From: CAZJRB01 sp964547995
GTDB lineage: Bacteria > Planctomycetota > Planctomycetia > Pirellulales > Thermoguttaceae
Length of the DNA stretch: 42,176 nucleotides
Direction: 5' to 3'
NCBI GenBank assembly: GCA_964547995.1
Contig: CAZJRB010000065.1
Coordinates: forward strand, 1-42,176
The notes beneath the pieces are model-generated. The model was not told the DNA's origin. It saw only the letters and a program-made list of their open reading frames with translations, and did no database searches. Of the stretch, positions 21,890 to 29,253 are shown piece by piece. Made by a program: the position numbers and the translations under genes. How positions within the stretch are numbered: position 1 is the first letter of the stretch; the number at the start of each line of letters is the position of its first letter.

Positions 21890-23099
21890 TGAAAACGACC
21901 TGGACGAGGCTGAAATCGTCCTCGAAGGTCTCGGAGCTGTTGGCCGCCCGACAAGCGTCGAGGATTCGCCTCACATCGCTTTTGCCCGGCGAAGACGGCC
22001 GGGTCACCAGTTCGAGAAAATCCTGGAACTTCCACATCGTCCCGTCAGCGAGGCTGATTTCGAAGCAGCCGTCGCTGAAGACGTAGAACTTGTTGAACGT
22101 CTTCAGCTCGACGGCGGCGGTGTCGTATTCGACATCGGGCACGCCGCCGACCATGAAGTTGTGGGTGCGGAGTTGAAGCGTTTCGGCCGTTTGCTCGTCC
22201 TCGCCGGTGATGAGGATGGCCGGGGGATGTCCGCCGCTGGAGTACTCCAACCGGTGCTTCGTCTTGTTGTAGACCCCGTACCACATCGTGAAGTACATGT
22301 CGTTTTGCTGCTCCATGGGGAATGCTTCGTTGAGCGCTTCCAGCACGGCAGCCGGCCGGCGGAAGTCGGTTTCGGGCAGCGATTGGGACCTCAGGACGTT
22401 CATGACGGAGATGGAGAGCAAGGCCGCCCCGACCCCGTGCCCGCAAACGTCGAGCAGATAGACGACGAAATGCTCGTCGTCGAGCCAGTGGTATCCGAAC
22501 GAATCTCCCCCCAACGACGAGGAAGGGATAAACTCCCAAACCGTTTTGATGTCGCCGTCGAGCGGTTCGGGGAGCAACGACGTGACGTACTTGGCGGCCT
22601 GGGCCAGTTCCCTGGCAAGCGATTCCTGGCTGCGGCGGAGCGCCTCGTAAGCCTCGTTCCGCTGGAGTTGTGCGATGTAGCCGTTCGAGTGGTAGCGGAT
22701 CCGGGCAATCACTTCGATTTTGTCCGGGAGCTTGACGAGATAGTCGTTTGCTCCCAGGGCAAAGGCCTCGGCCTTCGTCGCGGGTTCCTCCTTGGTCGAG
22801 AGGACAATCAACGGGATATCGCGGGTGGCCGGATCGGCACGGAAGAACTTCACGAGCGTCAGCCCGTCGATCTCGGGCATGACCAGGTCTTGCAGGATCA
22901 CCGTCGGCGAGATTTCCCGGGCCGTTTGGACGGCTTTCGTCGGATCGCCGCAATAGTGATAGATGATGTCGGACTCGTCGGCCAACATCCGGCGGACCGC
23001 CTCGCCGACCATGGGCTGGTCGTCGATCAGCAGCACGGTAACCTCGTGTTCGGTCAGGGTCGAAGCCGGATCGTCCGTGCGGGGCAGGGACTCGCTCAT
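21882..23099 (-). CDS. Response regulator: WspR-like receiver + SpoIIE/PP2C phosphatase
   Basis: The 405-residue output protein of the Wsp-like operon. Residues 20-140 are a receiver with the acidic pair D26/D27, phospho-acceptor D71 (VILQDLVMP) and a C-terminal half (LSTKEEP, GANDYLVKLPD, RIRYHS) that reads as in WspR of Pseudomonas. A helical linker of about 35 residues (140-175) leads to a PP2C-type SpoIIE domain where WspR has GGDEF. Metal-binding Asp residues are in LGGDSFGYHW (D199), LLDVCGHGVGAALL (D217), FSDGCFE (D343) and EDDFSLVQV (D394/D395). It should dephosphorylate a Ser/Thr-phosphorylated partner, typically a STAS anti-anti-sigma factor. None is encoded in the window. The ATG overlaps the cheB stop as ATGA. 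Confidence 0.93.
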   Translation of the reverse strand: MSESLPRTDDPASTLTEHEVTVLLIDDQPMVGEAVRRMLADESDIIYHYCGDPTKAVQTAREISPTVILQDLVMPEIDGLTLVKFFRADPATRDIPLIVLSTKEEPATKAEAFALGANDYLVKLPDKIEVIARIRYHSNGYIAQLQRNEAYEALRRSQESLARELAQAAKYVTSLLPEPLDGDIKTVWEFIPSSSLGGDSFGYHWLDDEHFVVYLLDVCGHGVGAALLSISVMNVLRSQSLPETDFRRPAAVLEALNEAFPMEQQNDMYFTMWYGVYNKTKHRLEYSSGGHPPAILITGEDEQTAETLQLRTHNFMVGGVPDVEYDTAAVELKTFNKFYVFSDGCFEISLADGTMWKFQDFLELVTRPSSPGKSDVRRILDACRAANSSETFEDDFSLVQVVFNA

Positions 23100-24142
23100 G
23101 AGGTTTCCTTTTCGACGGCTCCGGCCTCACCGATCCATTCGACGAGTTTCGGAGCGATGTGTTGAAGCGGAAGGACGTCGACGGCGGCATCCAACTTCGC
23201 GGCGGCTCTCGGCATACCGTAGATGACGCTGGTTTCCTCGTCCTGGGCGATGGTGTGCCAGCCGGCACGGCGGAGCTCGAGCAGTCCGGTCGCACCGTCG
23301 CGACCCATGCCCGTCAGCAGCACCGCAACCGACTTCTTTGGCCAATGGGCGCCCACGCTTCCGAAGAAGGTGTCGACCGACGGGCGATAGGGACACTCGC
23401 GGGGCTCGGACGTGTATGTCAGCGTGCGATCCCGGGTCATCTGCAAGTGGTCGTTGCTGGCGGCCAGCAGGACGGTTCCCCCTTGCACGGACTCCCCTTC
23501 CTCGGCCAGTTTTACCTGCAACGGCGTTTGCCCATCGAGCCACTCGGCCAGCTCGGGTGCGAACTGGGCATTGACGTGCTGAATGATGACGATTCCCGCA
23601 CGGAACGTCGCCGGAAGGTGCGAGAGGATCTCCGCCAGCGCCTTGGGCCCGCCGGTGGATGCGCCGATCAAGACCAGATCGGGGAGCGAGCCGGGCGGAA
23701 GCGGCGCGGGGGGGACAACGTCGGCCTCGGTGTAGAACTCGCTCGGCCGGTAGAGCAGTTTCGCGATGATGGCAATCTTATCGAGCAGCTCCCGGCCGCC
23801 GGAGGTCTGCCCGTCGGGACCCAAAACCGGTGTGTTGACCGCGTCGAGCGCCCCGTACCCCATGGCGTCGAAGACCTTCGGGGCGTTGCCTTGGACGGTG
23901 GCTGTAACGATCAGGACGGCGCACGGGGTGTTTTTCATGATCAGCCGGGTGGCTTCGACTCCGTCCATCACCGGCATAATCAAATCCATCAAGACCAAGT
24001 CGGGTTTGTCGCCGGCGCACTTCTCGACCGCCTCGGCGCCGTCGTAGGCGATCCAGGCGACCTCGTGTTCGGGCGCGCCGGCCACAACTCTCCGCAGCGC
24101 TTCGACAGCGAGCTTTACGTCGTTGACGATGGCGATTCTCAT
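23096..24142 (-). CDS. wspF: Chemotaxis methylesterase CheB, WspF-like
   Basis: The 348-residue protein removes methyl groups from the receptor when phosphorylated. The receiver (1-110) opens MRIAIVNDVKLAVEALRR, close to WspF as I recall it, with N7-D8 in place of the usual acidic pair and D53 (LMDLIMP) as acceptor. The methylesterase domain (150-345) has the triad S162 (GASTGGP), H189 (IIQHVN) and D282 (TGMGRDGATG). The ATG overlaps the CheA stop (ATGA), and its own stop overlaps the next ATG, so translation is coupled on both sides. In Pseudomonas, loss of WspF locks the system on; the same logic is expected here by analogy. Confidence 0.93.
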   Translation of the reverse strand: MRIAIVNDVKLAVEALRRVVAGAPEHEVAWIAYDGAEAVEKCAGDKPDLVLMDLIMPVMDGVEATRLIMKNTPCAVLIVTATVQGNAPKVFDAMGYGALDAVNTPVLGPDGQTSGGRELLDKIAIIAKLLYRPSEFYTEADVVPPAPLPPGSLPDLVLIGASTGGPKALAEILSHLPATFRAGIVIIQHVNAQFAPELAEWLDGQTPLQVKLAEEGESVQGGTVLLAASNDHLQMTRDRTLTYTSEPRECPYRPSVDTFFGSVGAHWPKKSVAVLLTGMGRDGATGLLELRRAGWHTIAQDEETSVIYGMPRAAAKLDAAVDVLPLQHIAPKLVEWIGEAGAVEKETS

Positions 24143-26493
24143 GTAGATGCTTTCCCAATCAGGTCGATCACGGCGCCGAGCAAGGCCTCGTCGTGGAATC
24201 CGCCCTTCGTGAAGTAGTAGTTGGCCCCGGCTTCCAGTCCCGCAAGGCGGTCCTCCTCGCGGTCCTTGTAGGAGACGATCATTACCGGTAGCGTTTTCAA
24301 CTGCGGATCCTGCTTGATCCGCGTAACGAATTCTATACCGTTCATCCTCGGCATGTCCAGGTCTGAAATGACCAGATCGTAGCGGCCGGTCCGGACGGCG
24401 TTCCACCCCTCCATCCCATCGACGGCCACGTCGACCTCATATCCGTGGTTTTCGAGCAGTTTTCGCTCCACCTCGCGGACCGTGATCGAATCGTCCACGA
24501 CAAGGACGCGTTTTTTCAGTTCCGTCTCGCCCGTCTCCGCCGCACCGGTCACCTTCCGCAGCCGGGTGCCGGAAAGAAGGTTATCGACCGAGAGTATCAA
24601 GTCGTCGACGTCGACGATCAGCACCGGAGTGCCGTCCTCCATGAGGGTGGCGGCACTGATGTCTTTGACCTTTCCGAGCCGCGGGTCGAGCGGGCGCACG
24701 GCCAGGTCCCGCTCGCCGAGGAAACGATCCACCACCAGCCCGTACCGGTGGAACCGATCGCTCAGCACGAGCACCGGAAGGTCTTCGCCGTGGCCGTTGG
24801 CGCCGGGGAGTTCCAGCACCTGATGCGCGGAGATCAACCCGATGTTCTCGCCGTCCATCATGAAATACTGGCGGTCTTCGAGGACCTCGACCTGATCGCT
24901 GCCGAGCATCAAGACGCGATCGATTCTCGCCAGGGGAAACGCATACGGATCGCCGCAGATCTCGACCAGAAGCGTGCGGAGCACCGAGAGCGTGATCGGC
25001 AGTTGCAGGTGGAAGGTGGTGCCGCTACCTTGTTCGGTCGTGGCGCGGACCATTCCGCCGACCTGGTGGACCATGCTCTGCACGACATCCAATCCGACGC
25101 CGCGGCCGGAAAGTCTGGTCACCTTTTCCGACGTCGAGAATCCCGGCAGGAACAGGAAGTCGAGCAACTCGCTCTCGTTGAGGCGGTCGGCCAATTCGCG
25201 GTCGGCCAGTTTCTTTGCGACGACCGTCTCGCGGAGCTTGTCGAGATCGATTCCGGGGCCGTCGTCCGAGACGGTGATCGAGAGCATGCCGGCGAGGTGC
25301 TTGGCTTCGATGCGGATCGTGCTCTCGGCGGGCTTGCCGGCGGCGGTGCGCTCTTCCGGCGTCTCGATGCCGTGGTCCACCGCGTTGCGAAGCAGATGGT
25401 TCAGCGGGGCCTCCAGCTTTTCGAGGATATCGCGGTCCACTTCGGTCGATTTGCCGACGATAACAAGGTGTGCCGCCTTGCCGAGTTCCCGGGCGACGTC
25501 CCGGACCATGCGTGGAAACCCCGTCACGCCGTCGGCGAACGGCCGCATTCGGCTGGCGATCGCCTCGCGATAGAGCCGCTCGGTGAGGTTCTCCAGCCGG
25601 CGCGAGAACATCTCGAAATCGCTGAGGCTGTCGGACAGATCGACGTGGCACTGGTCGAGTCGCTGTTCGGCCTCGCCGAGATGTCCGCAATCTTCCCCGG
25701 CTCGATCGATCGTTTCCAGATGCGTCCGCAACTTGTCGAGCAGATCGGCCACCTTCGCGTGGCTGGACTTCAGCCGCAGCAGGGAGCCGGCAAACGAGTG
25801 CATCCATCCGGCCTCGACGACGCACTCCCCGGCGAGCCCCATGAGCCGGTCGAGGTTTTCGGCCGTGACACGGACGACGCGGCTTGATTCGGCCCCCGGC
25901 GGGGCCTTCTCGGGTTCCGGCGGGGTCTGTTTCGGCGGTTCTGGAGCGGCCTGTTGGGCAGATACGGAGGGCGTGGCGGCGCTTACGGCCTTCTCTGCTG
26001 GCCTGGATCGTTGTTTTTTCTTCCTAGGTGTCGGCGCTTTTTTTTTCCCTTTAGGCGGCGACTTCTTCGGGACGGTGCCGCTCTGGATCGCGGCAATCGC
26101 CTCGACGAGCTGCTCGAGTTCGCTTCGATGCTGATCGAGCCACGCCGGCGCTTCTCCCTCGGCAACCTTCGCGATGTCGCCGAGCATGTCGACGCCGCGG
26201 AGCAGCACGTCGACGTGGTCGGCATCCAGCGTGATCTTTCCCTCTTGTGCGGCGACGAAGCAATCCTCCATGGCGTGGGCGACGGTGACGGCCGGGTCGA
26301 GTTGCACGATCCGTGCGGCGCCCTTGATCGAATGGGCCGCCCGCATCAGCGATTCGAGGCTTTCGGCGGTAGTCTCGCCCTGCTCCAGCAGCAGCAAACC
26401 CTCGGTAAGGGTTGCCGAGTGCCCCTCTACCTCTTGGCGAAAGAGATCGAGCATGGAGAAACCGCCGAGGTCGTTGCCGCCGGAACTGCTCAC
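24139..26493 (-). CDS. wspE: Hybrid CheA kinase with C-terminal receiver, WspE-like
   Basis: The start is GTG 26493, which overlaps the CheW-like stop and has AAGGAG about 8 bases before it; this gives 784 residues. Domains in order: Hpt with phospho-accepting H54 (MRAAHSIKGAARI), a Lys/Pro-rich linker (about 143-200), the dimerisation and HATPase regions (NHLLRNAVDHGIE, SDDGPGIDLDK, SGRGVGLDVV), a CheW-like coupling domain, and a receiver (about 660-784) with D711 (VISDLDMP). It has one Hpt, as in WspE. It should phosphorylate the RR-phosphatase, CheB and its own receiver. The reading frame stays open to 27261, but that part overlaps the CheW gene and is not translated. Confidence 0.94.
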   Translation of the reverse strand: MSSSGGNDLGGFSMLDLFRQEVEGHSATLTEGLLLLEQGETTAESLESLMRAAHSIKGAARIVQLDPAVTVAHAMEDCFVAAQEGKITLDADHVDVLLRGVDMLGDIAKVAEGEAPAWLDQHRSELEQLVEAIAAIQSGTVPKKSPPKGKKKAPTPRKKKQRSRPAEKAVSAATPSVSAQQAAPEPPKQTPPEPEKAPPGAESSRVVRVTAENLDRLMGLAGECVVEAGWMHSFAGSLLRLKSSHAKVADLLDKLRTHLETIDRAGEDCGHLGEAEQRLDQCHVDLSDSLSDFEMFSRRLENLTERLYREAIASRMRPFADGVTGFPRMVRDVARELGKAAHLVIVGKSTEVDRDILEKLEAPLNHLLRNAVDHGIETPEERTAAGKPAESTIRIEAKHLAGMLSITVSDDGPGIDLDKLRETVVAKKLADRELADRLNESELLDFLFLPGFSTSEKVTRLSGRGVGLDVVQSMVHQVGGMVRATTEQGSGTTFHLQLPITLSVLRTLLVEICGDPYAFPLARIDRVLMLGSDQVEVLEDRQYFMMDGENIGLISAHQVLELPGANGHGEDLPVLVLSDRFHRYGLVVDRFLGERDLAVRPLDPRLGKVKDISAATLMEDGTPVLIVDVDDLILSVDNLLSGTRLRKVTGAAETGETELKKRVLVVDDSITVREVERKLLENHGYEVDVAVDGMEGWNAVRTGRYDLVISDLDMPRMNGIEFVTRIKQDPQLKTLPVMIVSYKDREEDRLAGLEAGANYYFTKGGFHDEALLGAVIDLIGKAST

Positions 26494-27173
26494 AGAACGC
26501 TCCTTTTGAGAGAATGGAACACCAGTTCGTCGTCCAGATAGCCGACGTTGCGGTCCTGCCACCGGAACACGTTTTTCGTGTACTTGGGGACCGCCTTGGC
26601 AACCGTGACGGGCACATTGCCGAAGTCGTCGGAAGAAACGCGGTAGATGCCGTGGATTTCGTCGGCCACGAAGGCCCAGCGATTGCCGTGCCGGTTGAGC
26701 ACGACCAGTTGCTTTCGTGCGAGCCGGGCTTGCTGCCGGTCGGCCGCCTCCGCCCCCTCGATACCGAGCAGGTTCGCCAGGGAGATACACAACTGGAGCG
26801 TTCCCCGCACGTTCACAACGCCCAGCAGGACGTTGTTCGTGCGATGGGGAATGGCGTGAACGGGACGCACTTCCGTCATTTCTTCGAGGACCCGGGTGCT
26901 CAGGGCGAGCCACTCGTCGCCGAGCCGGAAAATGGTCACCGGGACCGTGCCTCGCGTTTCGACTTCCTTTTCCGCAGCGAGCAGCGACGTCCACCCCTCG
27001 AGATAGCCCTCCGGCGGCTCGCGATCGAGCATCTTGATCACTTGTTCGGAGTACTTGGGGCAGTTCCGGCAATGGACGTATTTTTCCAACTCCGGACAGG
27101 TCCGGTCGCCGGCAATGCCGATCCGTTTCCAGCAATCCTCGGTATGGCTGTTGATGGGTGGATTTTCGCTCAC
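26490..27173 (-). CDS. wspD: CheW-like coupling protein with N-terminal Cys cluster, WspD-like
   Basis: The 227-residue protein starts at GTG 27173. An N-terminal segment has four Cys in order (DCWKRIGIAGDRTCPELEKY, then HCRNCP), the same pattern that I recall in WspD of Pseudomonas. The rest is a CheW domain (IFRLGDEWLALSTRVLEEMT, VRGTLQLCISLANLLG, VADEIHGIYRV) that joins receptor and CheA. The Cys set suggests a bound metal or redox sensitivity, which is inference. WspC ends 8 bases upstream, and the stop overlaps the CheA start (GTGA). Confidence 0.9.
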   Translation of the reverse strand: MSENPPINSHTEDCWKRIGIAGDRTCPELEKYVHCRNCPKYSEQVIKMLDREPPEGYLEGWTSLLAAEKEVETRGTVPVTIFRLGDEWLALSTRVLEEMTEVRPVHAIPHRTNNVLLGVVNVRGTLQLCISLANLLGIEGAEAADRQQARLARKQLVVLNRHGNRWAFVADEIHGIYRVSSDDFGNVPVTVAKAVPKYTKNVFRWQDRNVGYLDDELVFHSLKRSVL

Positions 27174-27181
27174 GGCGGGAC

Positions 27182-28510
27182 CTATTCTGTCTTGGTCGGA
27201 CTTGTTTGCTCACCCCGGCGTACCCGGTCGCGGAGCGCGTCTGCCCGGGCGGTGTCTCCACGAAACTCCAAAATCAAGGAGAGATGGACCAGGGCTTCTT
27301 CGCAGTCGGGTTGAAGATAGAGTGCCTTGTCGAAACACCCTTCGGCCTCGTCCCGCTCGCCCGAGGCCTCGTGGATGAGGCCCAGAAGGCAGTAACACTC
27401 GGCCGGGGCATTTTTCTGCTCGATCGTCGCATTGCAGATGGCGACGGCTTCTTCCAGGCGTCCCTCGTCGGCAAGGCATCTTGCCTGCTCGACCGGATTC
27501 GGCTTTGTGTCGTCCCGATCCGGTTCGCCCGCTCGTGCCCGCACGTCCGGCTTACCGGCGAGGTTGGCCGCATCGGGCGTCGGGCGCCGGACCGCCCGGA
27601 TGGGCTTTGAGGAAGCCCCCGCCGGGGAAGTGCGCGAAGGCCGACCTGCGCCGAGGGCCTTCTTTCGCGCGTGCTTGCCGTGCGATCTGGCCGGCCGGGC
27701 GTGCCGCAGCGGGGACCTCCCTTCCCGATAGGCGAATGCCCGTGGATGATCCACCGCGGCAAACCCCGACTGCAGCATGATCATGGCTTCGGCGTAGCCG
27801 GCGAACAACAGACCGTCGTTTTTGACCAGGCGGCGCAACACGTCGATGGTTCGCTCTCTCGCGGCATCGTCGAAATAGATCATCAAATTCCGGCAGAAAA
27901 TCGCGTCGTACGAATGTTCGCTGCCGGGGAGCCGCCCCTCCAACAGATTGGCTTGCACGAATTGTACATGCCGGCAGACCTCGGGAAGCAACCGGCGCCC
28001 GTCCGGTGTTTCCTGGAAATAGCGGTCTTGGAATTCCAGGACTTCTTCACCGCGAAAGGAGTTGCGGTCGTAGACGGCCCGCCGGCACCTTTCGAGGGCC
28101 TTGCGGCTGATGTCGGCGGCGTCGACTTGGAACATCTTGCCGGTGAAACCGCGATCGAGCAGTGTCATGGCGATGGAATAGGGCTCTTCGCCGCTGGAAC
28201 ACGGTACGCTCAGCACGCGAAATACCCGGCCACCGCAGCGTGGCAACCACTCGGAGGTCACGTAGTCGCCGAGAAACACGAAAGGCTCCCAGTCTCGGAA
28301 GAACCAGGTTTCGGGGATCACCACCTCCTCGACAAGTTCCTCCCACTCCTCGGGCGAGGTTTCCAGCAGTTGTCGGTAGAGACCGGCGTCTTCCAGCCCG
28401 CAATCCGTCATACACCGCTCGACGGCCTGCGCAACCATATCAGTCCCGAGGGAACTCGGCTGCAATCCGATCCTTTCGGTCAATAGCGAAATGACGGGCT
28501 CAAGCGACAT
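27182..28510 (-). CDS. wspC: CheR methyltransferase with TPR tail, WspC-like
   Basis: The 442-residue protein methylates receptor glutamates with S-adenosylmethionine. Residues 1-270 are CheR: VIPETWFFRDWEPF, the SAM-binding SVPCSSGEEPYSIAMTLLD, and FCRNLMIYFDDAARERTIDV. A low-complexity Arg/Ala/Pro linker (about 285-350) leads to TPR-type repeats (CLADEGRLEEAVAICNATIE, then LLGLIHEASGERDEAEGCFD). CheR plus TPR is the WspC layout. The start at 28510 (MSLEPVISLL) was chosen over a longer frame that enters a repeat. A spacer of 264 bases, filled with repeats, separates it from wspB. Confidence 0.92.
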   Translation of the reverse strand: MSLEPVISLLTERIGLQPSSLGTDMVAQAVERCMTDCGLEDAGLYRQLLETSPEEWEELVEEVVIPETWFFRDWEPFVFLGDYVTSEWLPRCGGRVFRVLSVPCSSGEEPYSIAMTLLDRGFTGKMFQVDAADISRKALERCRRAVYDRNSFRGEEVLEFQDRYFQETPDGRRLLPEVCRHVQFVQANLLEGRLPGSEHSYDAIFCRNLMIYFDDAARERTIDVLRRLVKNDGLLFAGYAEAMIMLQSGFAAVDHPRAFAYREGRSPLRHARPARSHGKHARKKALGAGRPSRTSPAGASSKPIRAVRRPTPDAANLAGKPDVRARAGEPDRDDTKPNPVEQARCLADEGRLEEAVAICNATIEQKNAPAECYCLLGLIHEASGERDEAEGCFDKALYLQPDCEEALVHLSLILEFRGDTARADALRDRVRRGEQTSPTKTE

Positions 28511-28554
28511 GGGCGTCTGCCGTTGCGGGTTGTTGTTTTCGGTGTGCGGCAAGA

Positions 28555-28586
28555 AAAGTAGCAGGCACACTCCGTGTGCCGTCCGC
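28555..28586. repeat. 32-base dispersed palindromic repeat in the wspB-wspC spacer
   Basis: It is identical in inverse orientation to 2202-2233 inside ubiD. It stands in the leader of wspC, about 45 bases before its start. Confidence 0.8.
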
Positions 28587-28623
28587 AGTTTCGTTATAAC
28601 GTTTGGAACCCTTTCCTGCAAAG

Positions 28624-28731
28624 CCGCGACCAGTGGTCGCGGAGAAGTGGGGCCGGGGAGAAGGCGCCCGTCCTCGGTCCGTTTCAGAGGGCTTGTCTGG
28701 TCCGGGGGCAGGTGCCCCCTGCTTTGTTCTT
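28624..28731. repeat. Repeat-rich spacer inside the Wsp-like operon
   Basis: A perfect 9-base palindrome (CCGCGACCA at 28624-28632 and its complement at 28634-28642) is followed by a 30-base unit at 28702-28731 that matches 5828-5857 with one mismatch, inverted. These interrupt an operon whose other junctions are 11 bases or less. Confidence 0.65.
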
Positions 28732-28774
28732 ACTGCAGGTATTTTCATAAGAGTGTGCCGTGGCCCCGAGTGAG

Positions 28775-29242
28775 TCAAGTGTTCTCACAGTGACCGGCAA
28801 ACAACGACCGTCGCAGCGAGTCGGGCAACAACCGATCCACCTCCAGCCGCGGAATCATTCCCCGGTCATCCGAAATCATCTCTCCCAGGTAGGGAGTCTC
28901 CTTCACGCGCACGTTGGTCGGAATCATGCGTTCTCGTTTCACGTCGATTGTCTCGACGACGCGTTCCGCCATCAGGCCGAGGACGTGCGTGGAACCGGCG
29001 GCGGCGCCGGGATAATCGATCAGCACGATCCGGGTGCTCAATCGCGGGGCACAGGCCGCTTCGCGTATCAAGCAACCCAGATCGATCACCGGCGCCATGA
29101 CGCCGTGATAGTTCAATAAACCGGCAACATACTCCGGCGCCAGCGGCAATCTCTGGATCTCGACCAGCGGGACCACCTCGATCACCCGCGCGACGTCGAC
29201 GGCGTAAGTATCTCCTCCGGCGCTCAAGAGCAGCATCAACAT
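28775..29242 (-). CDS. wspB: CheW-like coupling protein, WspB-like
   Basis: The 155-residue product is a single CheW domain: LMLLLSAGGDTYAVDVARVI at the start, LAPEYVAGLLNYHGVMAPVI in the middle and GLMAERVVETIDV near 100. It bridges the receptor and CheA in the array. The second CheW (26490-27173) is the longer Cys-containing one; two different CheW proteins are a feature of Wsp systems. The wspA stop lies 11 bases upstream. Confidence 0.9.
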   Translation of the reverse strand: MLMLLLSAGGDTYAVDVARVIEVVPLVEIQRLPLAPEYVAGLLNYHGVMAPVIDLGCLIREAACAPRLSTRIVLIDYPGAAAGSTHVLGLMAERVVETIDVKRERMIPTNVRVKETPYLGEMISDDRGMIPRLEVDRLLPDSLRRSLFAGHCENT

Positions 29243-29253
29243 CGGCGGAACCC

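Noticed and set aside
21705..23165. A 486-residue plus-strand frame.
   Set aside because: It is antisense to the receiver-PP2C gene and the integrase relic and has no recognisable motif.
24139..27261. A 1040-residue reading frame that would extend CheA by 256 residues.
   Set aside because: The extra part overlaps the WspD-like CheW gene in another frame and is Arg-rich without homology. The GTG at 26493 has a ribosome site and overlaps the CheW stop.
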